DNA from: Semisulcospira habei | Lineage: Eukaryota; Mollusca; Gastropoda; Semisulcospiridae | Length of the DNA stretch: 64,000 nucleotides | Direction: 5' to 3' | Assembly (NCBI GenBank): GCA_036245525.1 | Contig: BTPG01000006.1 | Span: 73,257,526 to 73,321,525 of the forward strand | Shown here: positions 1 to 10,330 of the stretch, one piece after another | Layout of the letters: each line of letters opens with the position of its first letter | How positions within the stretch are numbered: the first letter of the stretch is position 1 | Program-made: the position numbers and the translations under genes | The notes under the pieces: model-generated | What the model was told of the DNA's origin: nothing | The model's database searches: none | Seen by the model: the letters and a program-made list of their open reading frames with translations, nothing else

Positions 1-406
1 CATAAAAGGATATGTGCGGAGGGTAAATGAGAAAAAACAAACATGATATCGCAACATATTTCACACATGTTAGAAAACTTGTATAGACCGTTTCGACATC
101 ACTTTAATAAGACAAACCATTAAATTATAAATATAATTGTGAAGACTGAATACTGGGCGGTCTTAAAGCCCTAATCTTTACATTATTATTGGCACTGTGT
201 ATAGGCCCTCCTCACAAACAATGCACTCATCGCGTTATATTTGACGTAATGTCCTGAATTTAACTTTTTTCATGTTTTCGACGATCGTTGCGAATGTCAA
301 AGGCTATAAAAAGTGTCCTCACGTCCTATTTCACACGTGATTAGACCCCCCCCCCCCTGTAGGAAACAACGCACTCAAGTCATCGTGCCACCATCAGCAT
401 GTTAGC
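1..406. other. unassigned interval, no gene seen
   Basis: AT-rich sequence with a short run of C at about 346-357. No open frame with recognisable motifs, no palindrome and no copy of the repeat families found elsewhere. Probably old intergenic DNA. Confidence 0.5.
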
Positions 407-487
407 AAAAGTTCCTCGGGTCGACGTCGCTCGTCGTTGGCCCGCGCAAGGCAGTGCGCGGGCCAAGGACAAACGACATCGGCCCAA
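407..487. repeat. family E foldback, degenerate copy
   Basis: Begins AGCAAAAGTTCCTCGGGTCG and contains a GC-rich core in which TTGGCCCGCGCA pairs with TGCGCGGGCCAA across a short loop. The same core occurs near 6.7, 11.1, 27.3 and 45.7 kb, so this is a dispersed palindromic repeat. No open frame. Confidence 0.75.
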
Positions 488-634
488 GAATCTGGACCTA
501 ACTTCTCGAATTTCTCACTAGAAGCGTGTCTTCCCCCGAGATACGTCAGTCTAGCACACTTTTCAAGATTGAACGTTTGATATTCCCACGTGACTAATTC
601 ATTTGAAGGAAAATCGTCGATTCAAATAAACGGA

Positions 635-699
635 GCAATAGGCATAGATCCTCATGAGCCCCCGCAATTGCGGGGGCTCATGAGGATCGATGCCTCTTG
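635..699. repeat. family A hairpin core
   Basis: A nearly perfect inverted repeat: CATAGATCCTCATGAGCCCC on the left is matched by GGGGCTCATGAGGATCGATG on the right around the apex GCAATTGC. The flanks do not show clear family A termini, so this is a remnant or an early-branching copy. Confidence 0.9.
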
Positions 700-1052
700 T
701 AAGAAGCTTTACGTCTGCTGAAGGGAGGCGTGGGAAACCCTATAGATGTAAGGTTGTGTCTCCTTGCGGACTCTGTACGCCGACTGCTGTAGACGCGCGC
801 TGCTGCACTTCTTACACGTGCATGTGTCCCTTCGGGGCATGCGGCATGTCTGTCTCGCGCTCCCTGCACTTCTTTTCCGCTATTGGCTCTATGCAAATAA
901 GTGAAATGTCCTCAGGCCGACCCGGCCTCACATGTGCGGCTGTAGACTTTTTGACTTCAAGTTTTGACATCAAGGCAACATGACAATTTCCAAATGCATT
1001 TCTCATTTCTTCACAAAAAAGTGACCAAAAATGTTAACATTACAGACAGTGA
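700..1052. other. unassigned interval
   Basis: Moderately GC-rich sequence with short overlapping frames on both strands but no recognisable protein motif. It ends at the GTTT-rich tract. Confidence 0.4.
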
Positions 1053-1255
1053 TGTTTTGTTTGTTTGTTTCTTGTGCTTTGTTTGTTAGAATGTCTGTTT
1101 TGTTTGTTTGTTTGTTTGTTTGTGTTTGTGTTTGTTTGTTTTTTGATTGTTGTGTTTTGTTAGAATCTTTGTTTTGTTTGTTAGTTTGTTTGTATTTGTG
1201 TTGTGTTTGTGTTTGTTTCTTGTTTTTGCTGTTTGTTTGTTTGTTTGTTCTCATG
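1053..1255. repeat. (GTTT)n-rich simple repeat
   Basis: Imperfect tandem GTTT/GTTTT units over about 200 bp. The apparent hydrophobic frame on this strand is translated simple repeat, not a gene. Confidence 0.9.
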
Positions 1256-1396
1256 TAGAGTGGGTCATCTGGCGTCAAAGCTTTGTCTTGCTGGCCTCGT
1301 TAGCATCTCTGTTAAAATAGTTTATTTTTGCAAGAAGGGCGTAGTTCAAAGGTGAAGGCTGGGATGTGGGAGGAGAGGGTGGGGACGGGGGTTGGG

Positions 1397-1398
1397 GT

Positions 1399-1482
<84 letters not shown>
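1397..1482. repeat. (GT)n microsatellite
   Basis: About 85 bp of uninterrupted GT dinucleotides, preceded by a G-rich segment (about 1366-1396). Confidence 0.97.
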
Positions 1483-1485
<3 letters not shown>

Positions 1486-1619
1486 GTGCGTTGGCGGAAG
1501 GGGTTAGAAGTACTTAGCTCACTCGCCGACAGACAATTTTCATTAAGTGTATTATCAACGCTGGCAAGCGACATCCAGGTCAGGGGAGGTAGCAGGGAAT
1601 AGCAGCGGTGTTATTTATT

Positions 1620-1749
1620 GCTAACTGTTTTTATATACTGGCGAGCAAAAGAAATGCGACATTTTGGGAATCGGGGGAAACACTTAAATACTAGTGTTTC
1701 CGACGATTCTAAAATGTCGCATTTCTTTCGCTCGTCAGTATACAGTTAG
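1620..1749. mobile_element. family F foldback element
   Basis: Inverted repeat in which ATACTGGCGAGCAAAAGAAA is mirrored by the complement at 1725-1742, extending out to CTAACTGT/ACAGTTAG. A second, better preserved copy is at 5976-6068. The TATA-rich termini suit a Tc1/mariner-type palindromic MITE with TA target, but that assignment is inference. Confidence 0.75.
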
Positions 1750-2920
1750 TCCAATCCGCTACGATATTCCCATGCCTGTAATGAAAAGAAAGCAAGAGAA
1801 GAAACTGGGTCGCAGAATTTTCACCAGGATCACTTCCTGAAGATGGGGGCCGCAGTGGCTCATGAGAACTTATGTTTCTTGCATATGTTGCCGCCACTAC
1901 TGCAAGAAACAGCCACAGATTTTCATGAGATTCGATTTTCTATCAGTACCATACACTTGAATGTCCCAGACCCGTACACCACCATACATCGAGATCAATG
2001 GTTTCATAACTTTTACTGAACTGTTTATGATGATTGATAAAATGAAGGTTGATATGTTATTTAACAGGTTGCGAATCTGAAGCAGGCGCCAGTTATCTTT
2101 TCTTCCGCTCGGCGAGTTTTCTTTCATAACCGTACACTCGATCGCCTTTGTGTTGATGCGGCAGGTCTCTTGAAATTTTCTCAGCTGAAGAGGCATAAAC
2201 TCACCAGTCCTAATTCTTGCGTGCCAATTTTAAAATTCAAAGCAGAGCAATGTCTATTCCTTCCGTGATAATTCCTCCAAATACGTCACAGGTTTCTTTG
2301 AAGTTGAATACAAAGACAGCCTTTCGTATTTGAATGTGAATCTGCTTTTCACTGTGAAAACACTTTACCCGTCCAACGCCGAATGCCTCTAACTTCAAAA
2401 TCATCCACTCGGAGAAGTCGTCAGTTTAACTCAGAGTGACATCCTCACTTTGAGGAACGGATTTACTTGATCCGCAAGAGATGTATTCTCATTAGCCACT
2501 GCGACAGCAGGGACTCATGTGAAACTATGTCTCTTGCAGACTGAAGATGTTGCGTGAGAGACTAAGGAAAAGTCGATATTACAACTCTGATGAACAATGT
2601 CCGAGAGCTAGCTTTCTTGTAGAATGTTTCATATGGCTATAACTGACAACAGATATTTGTGTGTACACACTTCCTGCCTCACCGTCTCGCCAAAAGAATT
2701 TATATTTTGCAACTGCAGCTTCCTTTCTTTGTCCAAAAAATAAGTTCAGTTGCCGCGTTTTGAATGTCTGAAAACAAGCACGTCAGGCCTAGGCTGAAAA
2801 TACGACACGTGTATGCGTCATTGACGCAATAACTGATCCCTACGTCGTTTCCAGTGTCTGAGAATAATGGTTATGAAAAATTGACCGTCTGACTGAGGGA
2901 CACGGACACAAATCAAGCCA
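1750..2920. other. unassigned interval, no gene seen
   Basis: About 1.2 kb with balanced base composition. Short frames occur on both strands but carry no recognisable domain. The last ~70 bp lead into the family A hairpin. Confidence 0.4.
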
Positions 2921-2985
2921 GCAAGAGGTACAGATCTTGATGAGCCCCCGCAGTTGCGGGGGCGTATGAGGATCTGTGCCTCTTG
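2921..2985. repeat. family A hairpin core
   Basis: GCAAGAGGTACAGATC on the left pairs with GATCTGTGCCTCTTG on the right around GCAGTTGC. The ACAGATC/GATCTGT change relative to the common ATAGATC/GATCTAT keeps base pairing, so the two arms have changed together. Confidence 0.92.
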
Positions 2986-3204
2986 TATTCTGGATGGTAG
3001 TGGTTATTAATAATTATAGCTAATTAAAATGTAGCTAATTAAAACCCAGTACGTTGCAGAAAAGAATAGTCGATGAATCTCAAGGACGCAAGGTGTCTAA
3101 ATAAACCATGATTAAAAACTATTGTTGTACGAAGCTTTGTAACGATGTAACAATTGTCACAAGGCTTCTGAAGGCTCCTTGGAGTCTCCAAGTGCTTTAT
3201 GACA

Positions 3205-3305
3205 TGTATGGCCAGCAAAAGTCATCGGGTCCACGACCGCTGCAGTGGGCCTGCGCACAGCTGTGAGCTGGCCCACTGTGGCCGTCCTGGGCTCAAGACG
3301 CGGTT
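3205..3305. repeat. family E foldback, degenerate copy
   Basis: Starts CCAGCAAAAGTCATCGGGTC and contains GTGGGCCTGCGCACAGCTGT...GCTGGCCCAC, the diverged GC-rich core of family E. Its palindrome is imperfect, indicating an old copy. Confidence 0.65.
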
Positions 3306-4440
3306 TTGCTACTGGAGTGGAGGCTTAATTTTGAGAATCCCGGTACGAGGTGCTTTTTGTACCAACAAAAAAACTTACTACGTCGAGACTCGGGGAGGGT
3401 GTCCAGGCACAAACGACGGTCTTGTTCAGATAGCATGTCCGTTAAAAGTCCTGGTGCATTAATGTGGCACAGTTGCGCAATGCGCATGAACTGATCAGTG
3501 TTCAGGTCGTACTCCATAGGCAATAGCTTTCCCTGTCCCTCATAACCCGTCCCTTAGCGCCGTCCATTATCACTCCGGTGCCGTGGACGTTAAACACCAA
3601 ACTAACCATCATATAATGTCTGTACGCTCTGTGACATCATTACCGTGTTAAAAAACTCGAGACTGCAAACATTTGTATTCTTTCAGTCTCTTTACACTTT
3701 TTCTCACTGGCCTTGATCTATTTGATTTTTTCCCCTGGTCGTCCGTTGTCAAGGCAACGGGAGTCCCCTTTTCACATATTACCAAGGAAACATTTAATAT
3801 ATATAAACCCTCTGATTAAATGTTACGATGACAACGTTACTCGCTGAGCAAAGATTTCTCCCCCAAATGAATCTTTGGCCAATCGCCCTTCTCGGTACAC
3901 ACACACCCTAATCTTCATTCAGACAAACCTTTAAACAAACAATATGCCAATAAATAAATAATTTAGGGGGCTACACAACAAAAAGAACTATATGTAGGTG
4001 TTCTATGATACCGCTGGTACCAGTTTTACACAAAACATAACTGAATAATTGGATAAATTAGATACTATCAATGACAGTAAATATCAACCGAAGCGAACGC
4101 CCTATCACATACTGACCGTTTTCGAAACGGCAAAGAGACAAAAAGCTGGATAAATAAAAGCTGAGGGAGTTAAGCAACAAAATAGCTATATGCACGCGTT
4201 GTGTTTGGCCTATATTACCAATTTTATACAAAAGAATGACTGAAAATTTCTCAAATTAAAAAAATACATGAGAAAGAAATTCCACTCGAATGCAGTTTGC
4301 TCGAGGTTGTTTACTGACAGTCGGAAGTATGGAAAATTACGTCCCCTGAATCTCTAAGTCACGCTTAAAGTTTGGGTCCTTTCAAAGGTATACTTCACGC
4401 TGTTACTTTTTAAAGTTGAAGAGAAAATCGTTGTATATAG
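3306..4440. other. unassigned interval, no gene seen
   Basis: AT-rich DNA with no coding motif, no tRNA-like promoter boxes and no copy of the dispersed palindrome families. Confidence 0.4.
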
Positions 4441-4601
4441 AGTTAGGCTGTGCCATTAGTTATTGCCCCCTCTCGGGTCTGGTCAGGGATGTCAATGTCG
4501 GAGGTAGGAGTCTCGGGCTAAAGCCCCCGACTCTTACCTCCGACATTGACCCCCCCTGACGGTACCCTCGAGGTGACAAGAACCACTGGCAAAGCCTAAC
4601 T
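4441..4601. repeat. single-copy 160 bp foldback
   Basis: Long imperfect hairpin. AGTTAGGCTGTGCCATTAGT at the left end is complementary to the right end ending GCAAAGCCTAACT. The inner arms GTCAATGTCGGAGGTAGGAG / CTCTTACCTCCGACATTGAC are almost perfect around a loop near 4527-4531. No other copy is in this window. Confidence 0.8.
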
Positions 4602-5160
4602 CGTAAAACAACTAATAATATCCCTAATCCACACTATGACAGGAATCAGTCGACAGACCTCTTGCTTTTCCATGTTTTATAAAGAAAAAAACATGCCAGC
4701 TTCTGTGCTACTTTGTTAATTGAACATGACCTCTTTCGAGACGTGCGCATCCGGATACGCGGCATAAAGCGTAACGATTAACGATACTCATACGATTAAA
4801 GATATTATCCCAACGATTTCAAAAGACGACGCTGATACTGCGTCTGTGAGTCTCTTGAAATGAATTTTTTGGGGGAAAAAGAAACGTGCTAAAAATAAGC
4901 TCGTGTGAGCTTGAAGCAAACTCCGTTTTTAGTTACGACCGACCGCTTAACAGCATCATTTTGCAACTTTGTTCTCGTCACATGGATGAGCCTTGAGGGG
5001 GCTCTATACACAGTGAAAGTCTTTCGAAAATGTCAGGCGCTCGTTACGTGTATAAAAGGTCGTGGTCTCCGGATCAGGGATGTAGCTAGCTAGGTCGCCA
5101 GGAAATGTGTCAAAAGATCAGACCGTGCCAACGGGCATCCGACGTCACAGATCGCAGCTT
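4602..5160. other. unassigned interval, no gene seen
   Basis: No motif-bearing frame and no repeat recognised. The right edge is the TTAA of the next family A element. Confidence 0.4.
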
Positions 5161-5375
5161 TTAACCCCTTGACTGCCGAGAATAGGTGAACACCACACAA
5201 CTGCAAGAGTATAGATCCTCATCAGCCCCCGCAATTGCGGGGGCTCATGATGATCTATGCCTCTTGCTGAGACCAACTTGTACCCATGTTCCTTGAACGG
5301 TCGTGGCTTTTGGTCGTCGAATGAATAAAGATTTCAGAAAGAAGATGTGCGCCCGCTGGCAGCGAAGGGGGTTAA
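5161..5375. mobile_element. family A TTAA-hairpin MITE (complete)
   Basis: Flanked by TTAA at 5161-5164 and 5372-5375. The element of 207 bp starts CCCCTTGACTGCCGAG and ends GGCAGCGAAGGGGG, imperfect terminal inverted repeats. The hairpin core is 5203-5267 (GCAAGAGTATAGATCC arm). The right side is a family A tail with a GATTTCAGAAA motif. TTAA duplication plus C-run ends match piggyBac-type elements. No coding capacity, so it would be non-autonomous. Confidence 0.88.
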
Positions 5376-5470
5376 CCCCTTGACTGCTAATGGTAATATC
5401 CGTTCGGCGGAAAAGACGCGCAGTTATGCGTCTTTTGCGCCGATCAGTATCGTCAGTAGCACTCAAGGTG
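5376..5470. mobile_element. 95 bp TTAA palindromic mini-element
   Basis: Starts CCCCTTGACTGCTAATGG directly after the TTAA that ends the previous family A copy. It is palindromic almost end to end: GCGGAAAAGACGCG matches GCGTCTTTTGCGC, and CCTTGACTGCTA matches TAGCACTCAAGG. The right TTAA is mutated to TTAT at 5471-5474. It shares a terminal sequence with family A but has a different hairpin. Confidence 0.75.
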
Positions 5471-5539
5471 TTATTCCCTTTATTGCCAAAAGCCTCAAGT
5501 TGCGTTTCTGAAATCATGTAAATAAATCCAACGCTAAGG

Positions 5540-5660
5540 AACGTTAACCCACCTGTACAAGGAACATGGTTTACAAAAATAAGGCCAGCAGTAGTGATGG
5601 TTCCTGCGGCTCATGAGGATCAACGTCTCTTGCAGCTCTCTCTCACTTCTTCTCAGCAGC
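5540..5660. repeat. family A remnant
   Basis: CGGCTCATGAGGATCAACGTCTCTTGC at about 5608-5634 is the right arm of a family A hairpin without its left partner. TTAACC at about 5543 may be an old terminus. Confidence 0.6.
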
Positions 5661-5667
5661 CAAGGTG

Positions 5668-5883
5668 TCAACCCGTTCAGTTCCGAGACAATTTTGAACA
5701 CTACCCAAATGCAAGAGGTATAGATCCTCATGAGCCCCCGCAGTTGCGGGGGCTCATGAGGATCTATGCCTTTTGCTGACGCCACTCTGAATGCATGTTC
5801 CTGGGACATCTAAAGATTTGTTGTCTCGAATTAATGAAGATTACAAAAACGCAGTCTGCGTCGGCTGGCACTGAAAGGGTTAA
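5668..5883. mobile_element. family A TTAA-hairpin MITE
   Basis: Left end TCAA|CCCGTTCAGTTCCGAG at 5668, right end GGCACTGAAAGGG|TTAA at 5880-5883. Hairpin core 5711-5776 is perfect in its apex (GAGCCCCCGCAGTTGCGGGG). The left flank TCAA is one substitution from TTAA. Confidence 0.85.
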
Positions 5884-5975
5884 AGTTTCAGCCCCAAACC
5901 TGTCGAATCAGACATGGAGAGTTCGGGATGCCAGGCTTTCTTTTTTTCCAGCATCATTGACAATCTATACTGACG

Positions 5976-6068
5976 AGCAAAAGAAATGCGACATATTCGG
6001 AACCATCGGAAACACTTTAGCTTTTCCGATGGTTCCGAAAATGTCGAAATTCTTTTGCTCGTCAGTAT
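5976..6068. mobile_element. family F foldback element
   Basis: ATACTGACGAGCAAAAGAAA on the left is mirrored by TTCTTTTGCTCGTCAGTAT on the right. The inner arms GGAACCATCGGAAA / TTTCCGATGGTTCC are perfect around a ~12 nt loop. Second copy at 1620-1749. Confidence 0.85.
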
Positions 6069-6076
6069 TATATCCT

Positions 6077-6078
<2 letters not shown>

Positions 6079-6128
<50 letters not shown>
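6079..6128. repeat. poly(T) tract
   Basis: About 50 T residues directly beside the family F foldback. Confidence 0.95.
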
Positions 6129-6129
<1 letters not shown>

Positions 6130-6697
6130 ATAATCGAAATCCGCTGCAGGTCAAGAGAGGCGACAAGACTATACAGATCTGCCATGTGGAGGCAAAGGAC
6201 AGTAAATGTGTTTTTGTGAAAAGAAAGATTTTCGTTGACTTACAACGACCATTTTGCTTTTGACAAAACGTGTTCTTCCTTGTTTTTTTGTTGTGTTTTT
6301 TGGGGTTTTTTTTTTTTCTTCACGTGACTGATGTGTCAAACAACTTCCTTAATCGAGTCCTTGCCTCCGTCACTCGTGCCGACTTTTGTGACATTTCCTT
6401 GTAATCTTAGACTCATGCAGTCTTAAATTAAAAAAGAAGGGTAAAAAAGAAAAGTAGGGGCATGTTGTACTTGGAAGCCATCGTCTAGCAATAGCAAGGT
6501 GCCGTTGGCTTAAGATGACCTATGTCTGTTTCTAGCCAGATCCCAATAGACTAGGTCAAAAAGGGTATGTAGTGCCGAAAGCGCCAGACTGTTCTGTCGT
6601 CAGCTTCACTATTTCTGGGAGCCACGAAGTCAGACAGCGGTGTTGGAATTCGCGTTAATATGGTGCCAATCCTACATAGGTTTATAAAGAGAAATGT
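6129..6697. other. unassigned interval with a family G remnant
   Basis: Around 6190-6250 the sequence GGCAAAGGACAGTAAATGTG followed by GTGAAAAGAAAGATTTTCGT resembles one arm of family G. The rest shows no gene or repeat that I recognise. Confidence 0.4.
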
Positions 6698-6800
6698 ACA
6701 GTGAACGAAAGGTCCTCTGGCCGACGTCAGGATGAACTGGCCCGTGCACGGCAGTACGAGGGCCAGTTAAGGCTGACGTCGGCCAGAGGAAGTTTTGCTC
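6698..6800. mobile_element. family E foldback element
   Basis: GTGAACGAAAGGTCCTCTGGCCGACGTCAG pairs, with few mismatches, with the segment containing CTGACGTCGGCCAGAGGAAG at 6761-6790. The core ACTGGCCCGTGCA also has its complement. This is a well-preserved copy. Confidence 0.85.
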
Positions 6801-6864
6801 GTTGGTATCCACTTTGGAGCCAAAGACATGACCGCGTTATTTTATTTTATTTATTGGGGAAGTA

Positions 6865-6887
6865 GGGGGGGGGGGGGGGGGGGGGGG
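6865..6887 (+). repeat. poly(G) tract
   Basis: About 23 consecutive G residues, able in principle to form a G-quadruplex. Confidence 0.9.
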
Positions 6888-6938
6888 AACTGAGTCCAGT
6901 TTTCTAGAGAACAGCGTTTTATAAAGAAAAAACTTTGT

Positions 6939-6940
6939 TA

Positions 6941-7014
<74 letters not shown>

Positions 7015-7072
7015 TATTATTATTATTATCTTCATCATCATCATCATCATCATCATCACCACCATTATTATT
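6939..7072. repeat. (ATT)n / (ATC)n microsatellite
   Basis: A TAT/ATT trinucleotide run followed by ATC units and then ATT again. The tyrosine-only open frame here is translated repeat. Confidence 0.95.
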
Positions 7073-7224
7073 ACATCCGGTTTGGGTGATATTCTGATGA
7101 GGCTAGCCTGTCATTGCGCTGGTATGAACTCTTCAGTTCGCAACTTGCAAATTTGGGGTTTTCTTCCGTGAAGCTCAATTATTATCCCTGCTTTTGCAAG
7201 CTGCCGAGTACTGTTGGTTGCATG

Positions 7225-7494
7225 GACAAGGGAAATAACCTTTTCTCCCCAGAAAACCAACAACAAAACAACAACAACAACCATAAAAACAAACATCACG
7301 ATTGAGCTGCAAGAGACATGGATCCTCATGCGCCCCCGTAACTTCGGGGGCGCATGAGGATCTATGCCTCTTGCAGTAACCACTGTATATCTATGTTTCT
7401 TTGACGGCTGCGGATTTTTTTTTCTTTACGTTGAATTTACTATTTCAAAGATTTCCAAAAGACTGCCTGAGTCAGCTCCCGATGAAGAGGTTAA
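7225..7494. mobile_element. family A MITE with covarying apex
   Basis: Hairpin core 7309-7374 pairs GATCCTCATGCGCCCCCG with CGGGGGCGCATGAGGATC. Most copies have GAGCC/GGCTC; here both arms carry GCGCC/GGCGC. Right terminus at TTAA 7491-7494; the left end near 7225 is uncertain because CAA-rich sequence has expanded between terminus and hairpin. Confidence 0.8.
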
Positions 7495-7919
7495 ATCTAA
7501 GGAGAGAAGAAATATTATGCGCCAAAAGTTGGACAAGTCACGAACCAGCTGTGGTTGATGGGGGAATGTCAAGAGAGGCGCTGAAAAAGTGACAAGAATT
7601 AAATACCCCACGCAAAATCGGAAGCAATTCAATTCGAGTATTGTCTCACCGCTCTTGTCATAATATTGTCAAATTTAATCAATCAAATTATGTTTTAAAT
7701 GTAGACCACATTCCCCGAATTTCTTGTGCATGCTTTATCCGTTGTTGCTTTTTTACACCTACACTTTGGAGTATGTCGTATGGCTTGTAGTGTGCCAAAT
7801 CAGCCAATTGAATTACAGCTTACTTGGCGTATGACGCGTCGTCCAATAAAATTACGCCTTCCGAACCTCGAGGCTGCCACTGGAAAATTGACATTATAAC
7901 CCGTATGTACTCTGGTGTC

Positions 7920-7955
<36 letters not shown>

Positions 7956-8054
7956 GGGGTAGGGCGATGGATAGGTGGAGCGGAGTGAGAAAAGCTGTTA
8001 GGCGTGAGGAAGGAATGGGGAGTTCGTCCAGAATTGAAGCGGAAGAGAGTACGT
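7495..8054. other. unassigned interval with poly(T)
   Basis: Holds a poly(T) run at about 7924-7953 and no recognisable gene. The right edge is the TTAA of the next element. Confidence 0.45.
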
Positions 8055-8099
8055 TTAACCCGTTCATGCAGAGAAAATTTCAATACTCCCCCCCACCAA

Positions 8100-8144
<45 letters not shown>

Positions 8145-8326
8145 AAAATAAAAATAAAAAATGCAAAGAGTTATAACCCACGCTATTGCGGGGGCTCATG
8201 AAGATCTATACCTCTTGCTGCAACCGCTTTATGCCCCTGTTCCTTTGACGGCTGAGTGTCCTTGACGTGCAATAGACGATGATTTCCAAAATCACAATCT
8301 GCGTCCTTTGGCAGTGAAGGGGTTAA
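8055..8326. mobile_element. family A MITE with (AATA)n expansion
   Basis: TTAA 8055-8058 | CCCGTTCATGCAGAG ... GGCAGTGAAGGGG | TTAA 8323-8326. An AAT/AAAT microsatellite (about 8098-8160) has replaced the left hairpin arm, leaving ATTGCGGGGGCTCATGAAGATC as the right arm. The family A tail (GATTTCCAAAATCACAATCTGC) is intact. Confidence 0.85.
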
Positions 8327-8396
8327 CCCCCTTGTGCATGCAGCCACCGGATTCTGTGAACAGCACCGGTGGCTGCCAGCAACGCAAGAAGGTTAA
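8323..8396. mobile_element. 66 bp TTAA palindromic mini-element
   Basis: The body 8327-8392 lies between TTAA 8323-8326 and TTAA 8393-8396, both shared with neighbouring elements. Its centre CAGCCACCGG/CCGGTGGCTG is a perfect inverted repeat and its outer ends CCCCCTTG/CAAGAAGG pair partially. It is too small to code. Confidence 0.75.
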
Positions 8397-8606
8397 CCCT
8401 CTTAGCCCCAAGGTCCCATTTCTCAAATTTTTGAGGTGTTGCCTAATGACTATGTGCCAGTTGCAGGGTATGGGTTGACCATGATAATTCAAGGGTAGTG
8501 CCAGATTACATTGGCGCGCGAAGGCGCCAAGCTGATCTGGCACTACCCTTGAATTATCATGGTCAATCTATCTCCTGCTGTAGGGACTCGGGGCCAAATG
8601 GGTTAA
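8393..8606. mobile_element. family B TTAA-hairpin MITE (complete)
   Basis: TTAA 8393-8396 | CCCTCTTAGCCCC ... GGGGCCAAATGGG | TTAA 8603-8606; body 206 bp. Hairpin 8475-8567 pairs TGACCATGATAATTCAAGGG with its complement, apex GGCGCGCGAAGGCGCC. The left sequence ...GACTATGTGCCAGTTGCAG is the family B flank. It shares its left TTAA with the 66 bp mini-element. Confidence 0.9.
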
Positions 8607-8708
8607 CGCAGACGGTGGCTGCGAACTGGGTATCTGGGTTAGTGAGAAATGAAAGAGGCACTTTTTTCCCCATCACATCATATTTATTTATACTTATGTT
8701 TTCGCTTT

Positions 8709-8890
8709 AGACCCATGACTGCCTAGCAAAAATCCAGGAACATTGATCCTCACGGGTCCTTGCAAATGCGGGGGCTCATGAAGATCTATGCCTATTGTTG
8801 TCCATGTTCCATGAAAGGCTGGGTCTTTAGCGTTGAATAGAGCTATGATTTCCGAAACACAATTTGCGTCCACTGGCAGTCGCGCAGTAA
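8709..8890. repeat. family A, degenerate copy
   Basis: Core 8733-8797 retains GGGGGCTCATGAAGATCTATGCC on the right but the left arm is diverged (GATCCTCACGGGTCCTTGC). The family A tail GATTTCCGAAACACAATTTGC follows. No TTAA is preserved. Confidence 0.7.
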
Positions 8891-9050
8891 ATCGCTAACT
8901 GCGAAAAACATGTATGAGCTGGCCTAGCTAACTCTGGGATAATGCAGGATTAATCTAAAGTTTGGCAGTGTGCTCCTCATACCTTATTGTCGATCCGTCT
9001 ACGACAGCACCTGTTCAAAAATAGCAGACAACTTTATACGACAGGGGACT

Positions 9051-9145
9051 GGTTGACCATGATAGTTCAAGAGTGGTGACAGAATAGCTTGGCGCCTCCA
9101 GGCGCCAAGCTATTCTGGCACCACCCTTAAACTATCATGGTCGAT
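9051..9145. repeat. family B hairpin core (B2 type)
   Basis: GACCATGATAGTTCAAGAGT pairs with the right arm through ACCACCCTTAAACTATCATGGTC; apex GGCGCCTCCAGGCGCC. It has the AGTT/AACT and GTGGTG/CACCAC pairs rather than AATT/AATT and GTAGTG/CACTAC. No clear TTAA termini. Confidence 0.85.
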
Positions 9146-9536
9146 CGATCTCCTGACTCAAGTGGTACTCATCTTCAGAACACAATAGGCAGGAATACTT
9201 GCACCAGGGATAATTATCATGGTCGATGTACCTCCTAAATTGTTACATGGTCTTGACCAATGATGATGACCAGTATGGAATTGGGGAATTTCATCGCTAG
9301 TGATAAAATGTGCCCAGTATGGTCATAAATGTGAAATGATCAGGTGTTTTTTTGCTTCTCCGGAGAATGGACTCTAATGGGCTCAAAATAGAGTCTTTAT
9401 TTAGGACTTAGGACAGAAACTACGTAATAAACATCAGCCAGTTTAGCTGCACACGCCAGTCTTAGTATCAAGCGCACCAGTACATAAAAGACCGAATATG
9501 GCGAAAAAAAGTTCTCTGGATCCAATGGCGGATACG
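9146..9536. other. unassigned interval with family B half-arm
   Basis: At about 9211-9240 ATAATTATCATGGTCGATGTACCTCCT is an isolated right arm of family B. No coding motif. Confidence 0.5.
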
Positions 9537-9592
9537 CAGTGAGCGAAAGGTCCTCGGACCGACGTCAGCCTTAGTGGGCTGCACAACCGGAC
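9537..9592. repeat. family E fragment
   Basis: GTGAGCGAAAGGTCCTCGGACCGACGTCAG is one arm of family E; the partner arm is absent, so this is a half element. Confidence 0.65.
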
Positions 9593-9980
9593 GCCGGAAG
9601 CTAGGTCAGACATCAAGCTGTGAATTATGTCAAATTCCTACTTTTAAAAAGAAATATTAAAGGGAGTACTTTGGACATTACTCGCGGTCTGAGATTGTTT
9701 CCCTTTCTTCGATTTTAACTTTCACCTGTGGTTTTCAGTCAGTAGTGGCGTCATAAACAGAATGAATCATCGGATGAATGTATTCAGCTTATTACGGTCA
9801 AAAGCCAAGGCGTGACTACAAAAAGCGAAATGTCCTAAATCAGCAACCGCATCAAAGACAGCAAACGAAAATTAGGTCTTTAGCACATGGGCAGATGTCA
9901 CGCACAATCTGCCCTACTTTGTCAGATGACATAAAATTCATTTCTGTAGAAGTTGAAATTGCCATTGTAATTGCAATGCC
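9593..9980. other. unassigned interval with a family G-like arm
   Basis: Around 9850-9930, AAGACAGCAAACGAAAATTAGG and GCACAATCTGCCCTACTTTGTC resemble the outer part of family G. No gene seen. Confidence 0.35.
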
Positions 9981-10036
9981 GCCGTGAGATGGCCGTAGTT
10001 GCCTGCTCGGCGTTAAACCCAAATAACTAGCTAACT
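9981..10036 (-). mobile_element. SINE-like conserved tail fragment
   Basis: The minus strand reads ...TTATTTGGGTTTAACGCCGAGCAGG...GGCCATCTCACGGCGG. The same string with few changes is present on the plus strand at 48715-48776, and GGCCATCTCACGGCGG recurs at 23052. This indicates the conserved segment of a dispersed retroposon; no promoter boxes are found here. Confidence 0.6.
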
Positions 10037-10127
10037 AACTGTAATTGCTATTAAAAAAATCTCGATTTTCAAACAAAAATGCACTGACTGTCTTTTGCAA
10101 AGTTAGCGCAGAAATAATCCCCATTCG

Positions 10128-10330
10128 TTAACCCCTTTACTGCAGAGAAAGAGTGAGCACGAGCCAACTGCAAGAGACGTACATCCTCAAAACCCCCGCA
10201 TTCGCGGGGGCTCATGAGGATCTATGTCTCTTGCTGAGATCAATTTGTATCGATCTTCCTTGTGCGGTTGTGGATCTTTGGCGTTAAATTAATAAAAATT
10301 TCAGAAACACAATCTGCGTTAATTGTCAAT
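10128..10330. mobile_element. family A MITE (GAGAC variant)
   Basis: TTAA 10128-10131 | CCCCTTTACTGCAGAG on the left. Hairpin 10170-10234 pairs GCAAGAGACGTACATCC with the arm ending ATGTCTCTTGC. The right tail has the GATTTCAGAAA motif but its terminal GGGGTTAA is lost near 10330. Confidence 0.8.
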
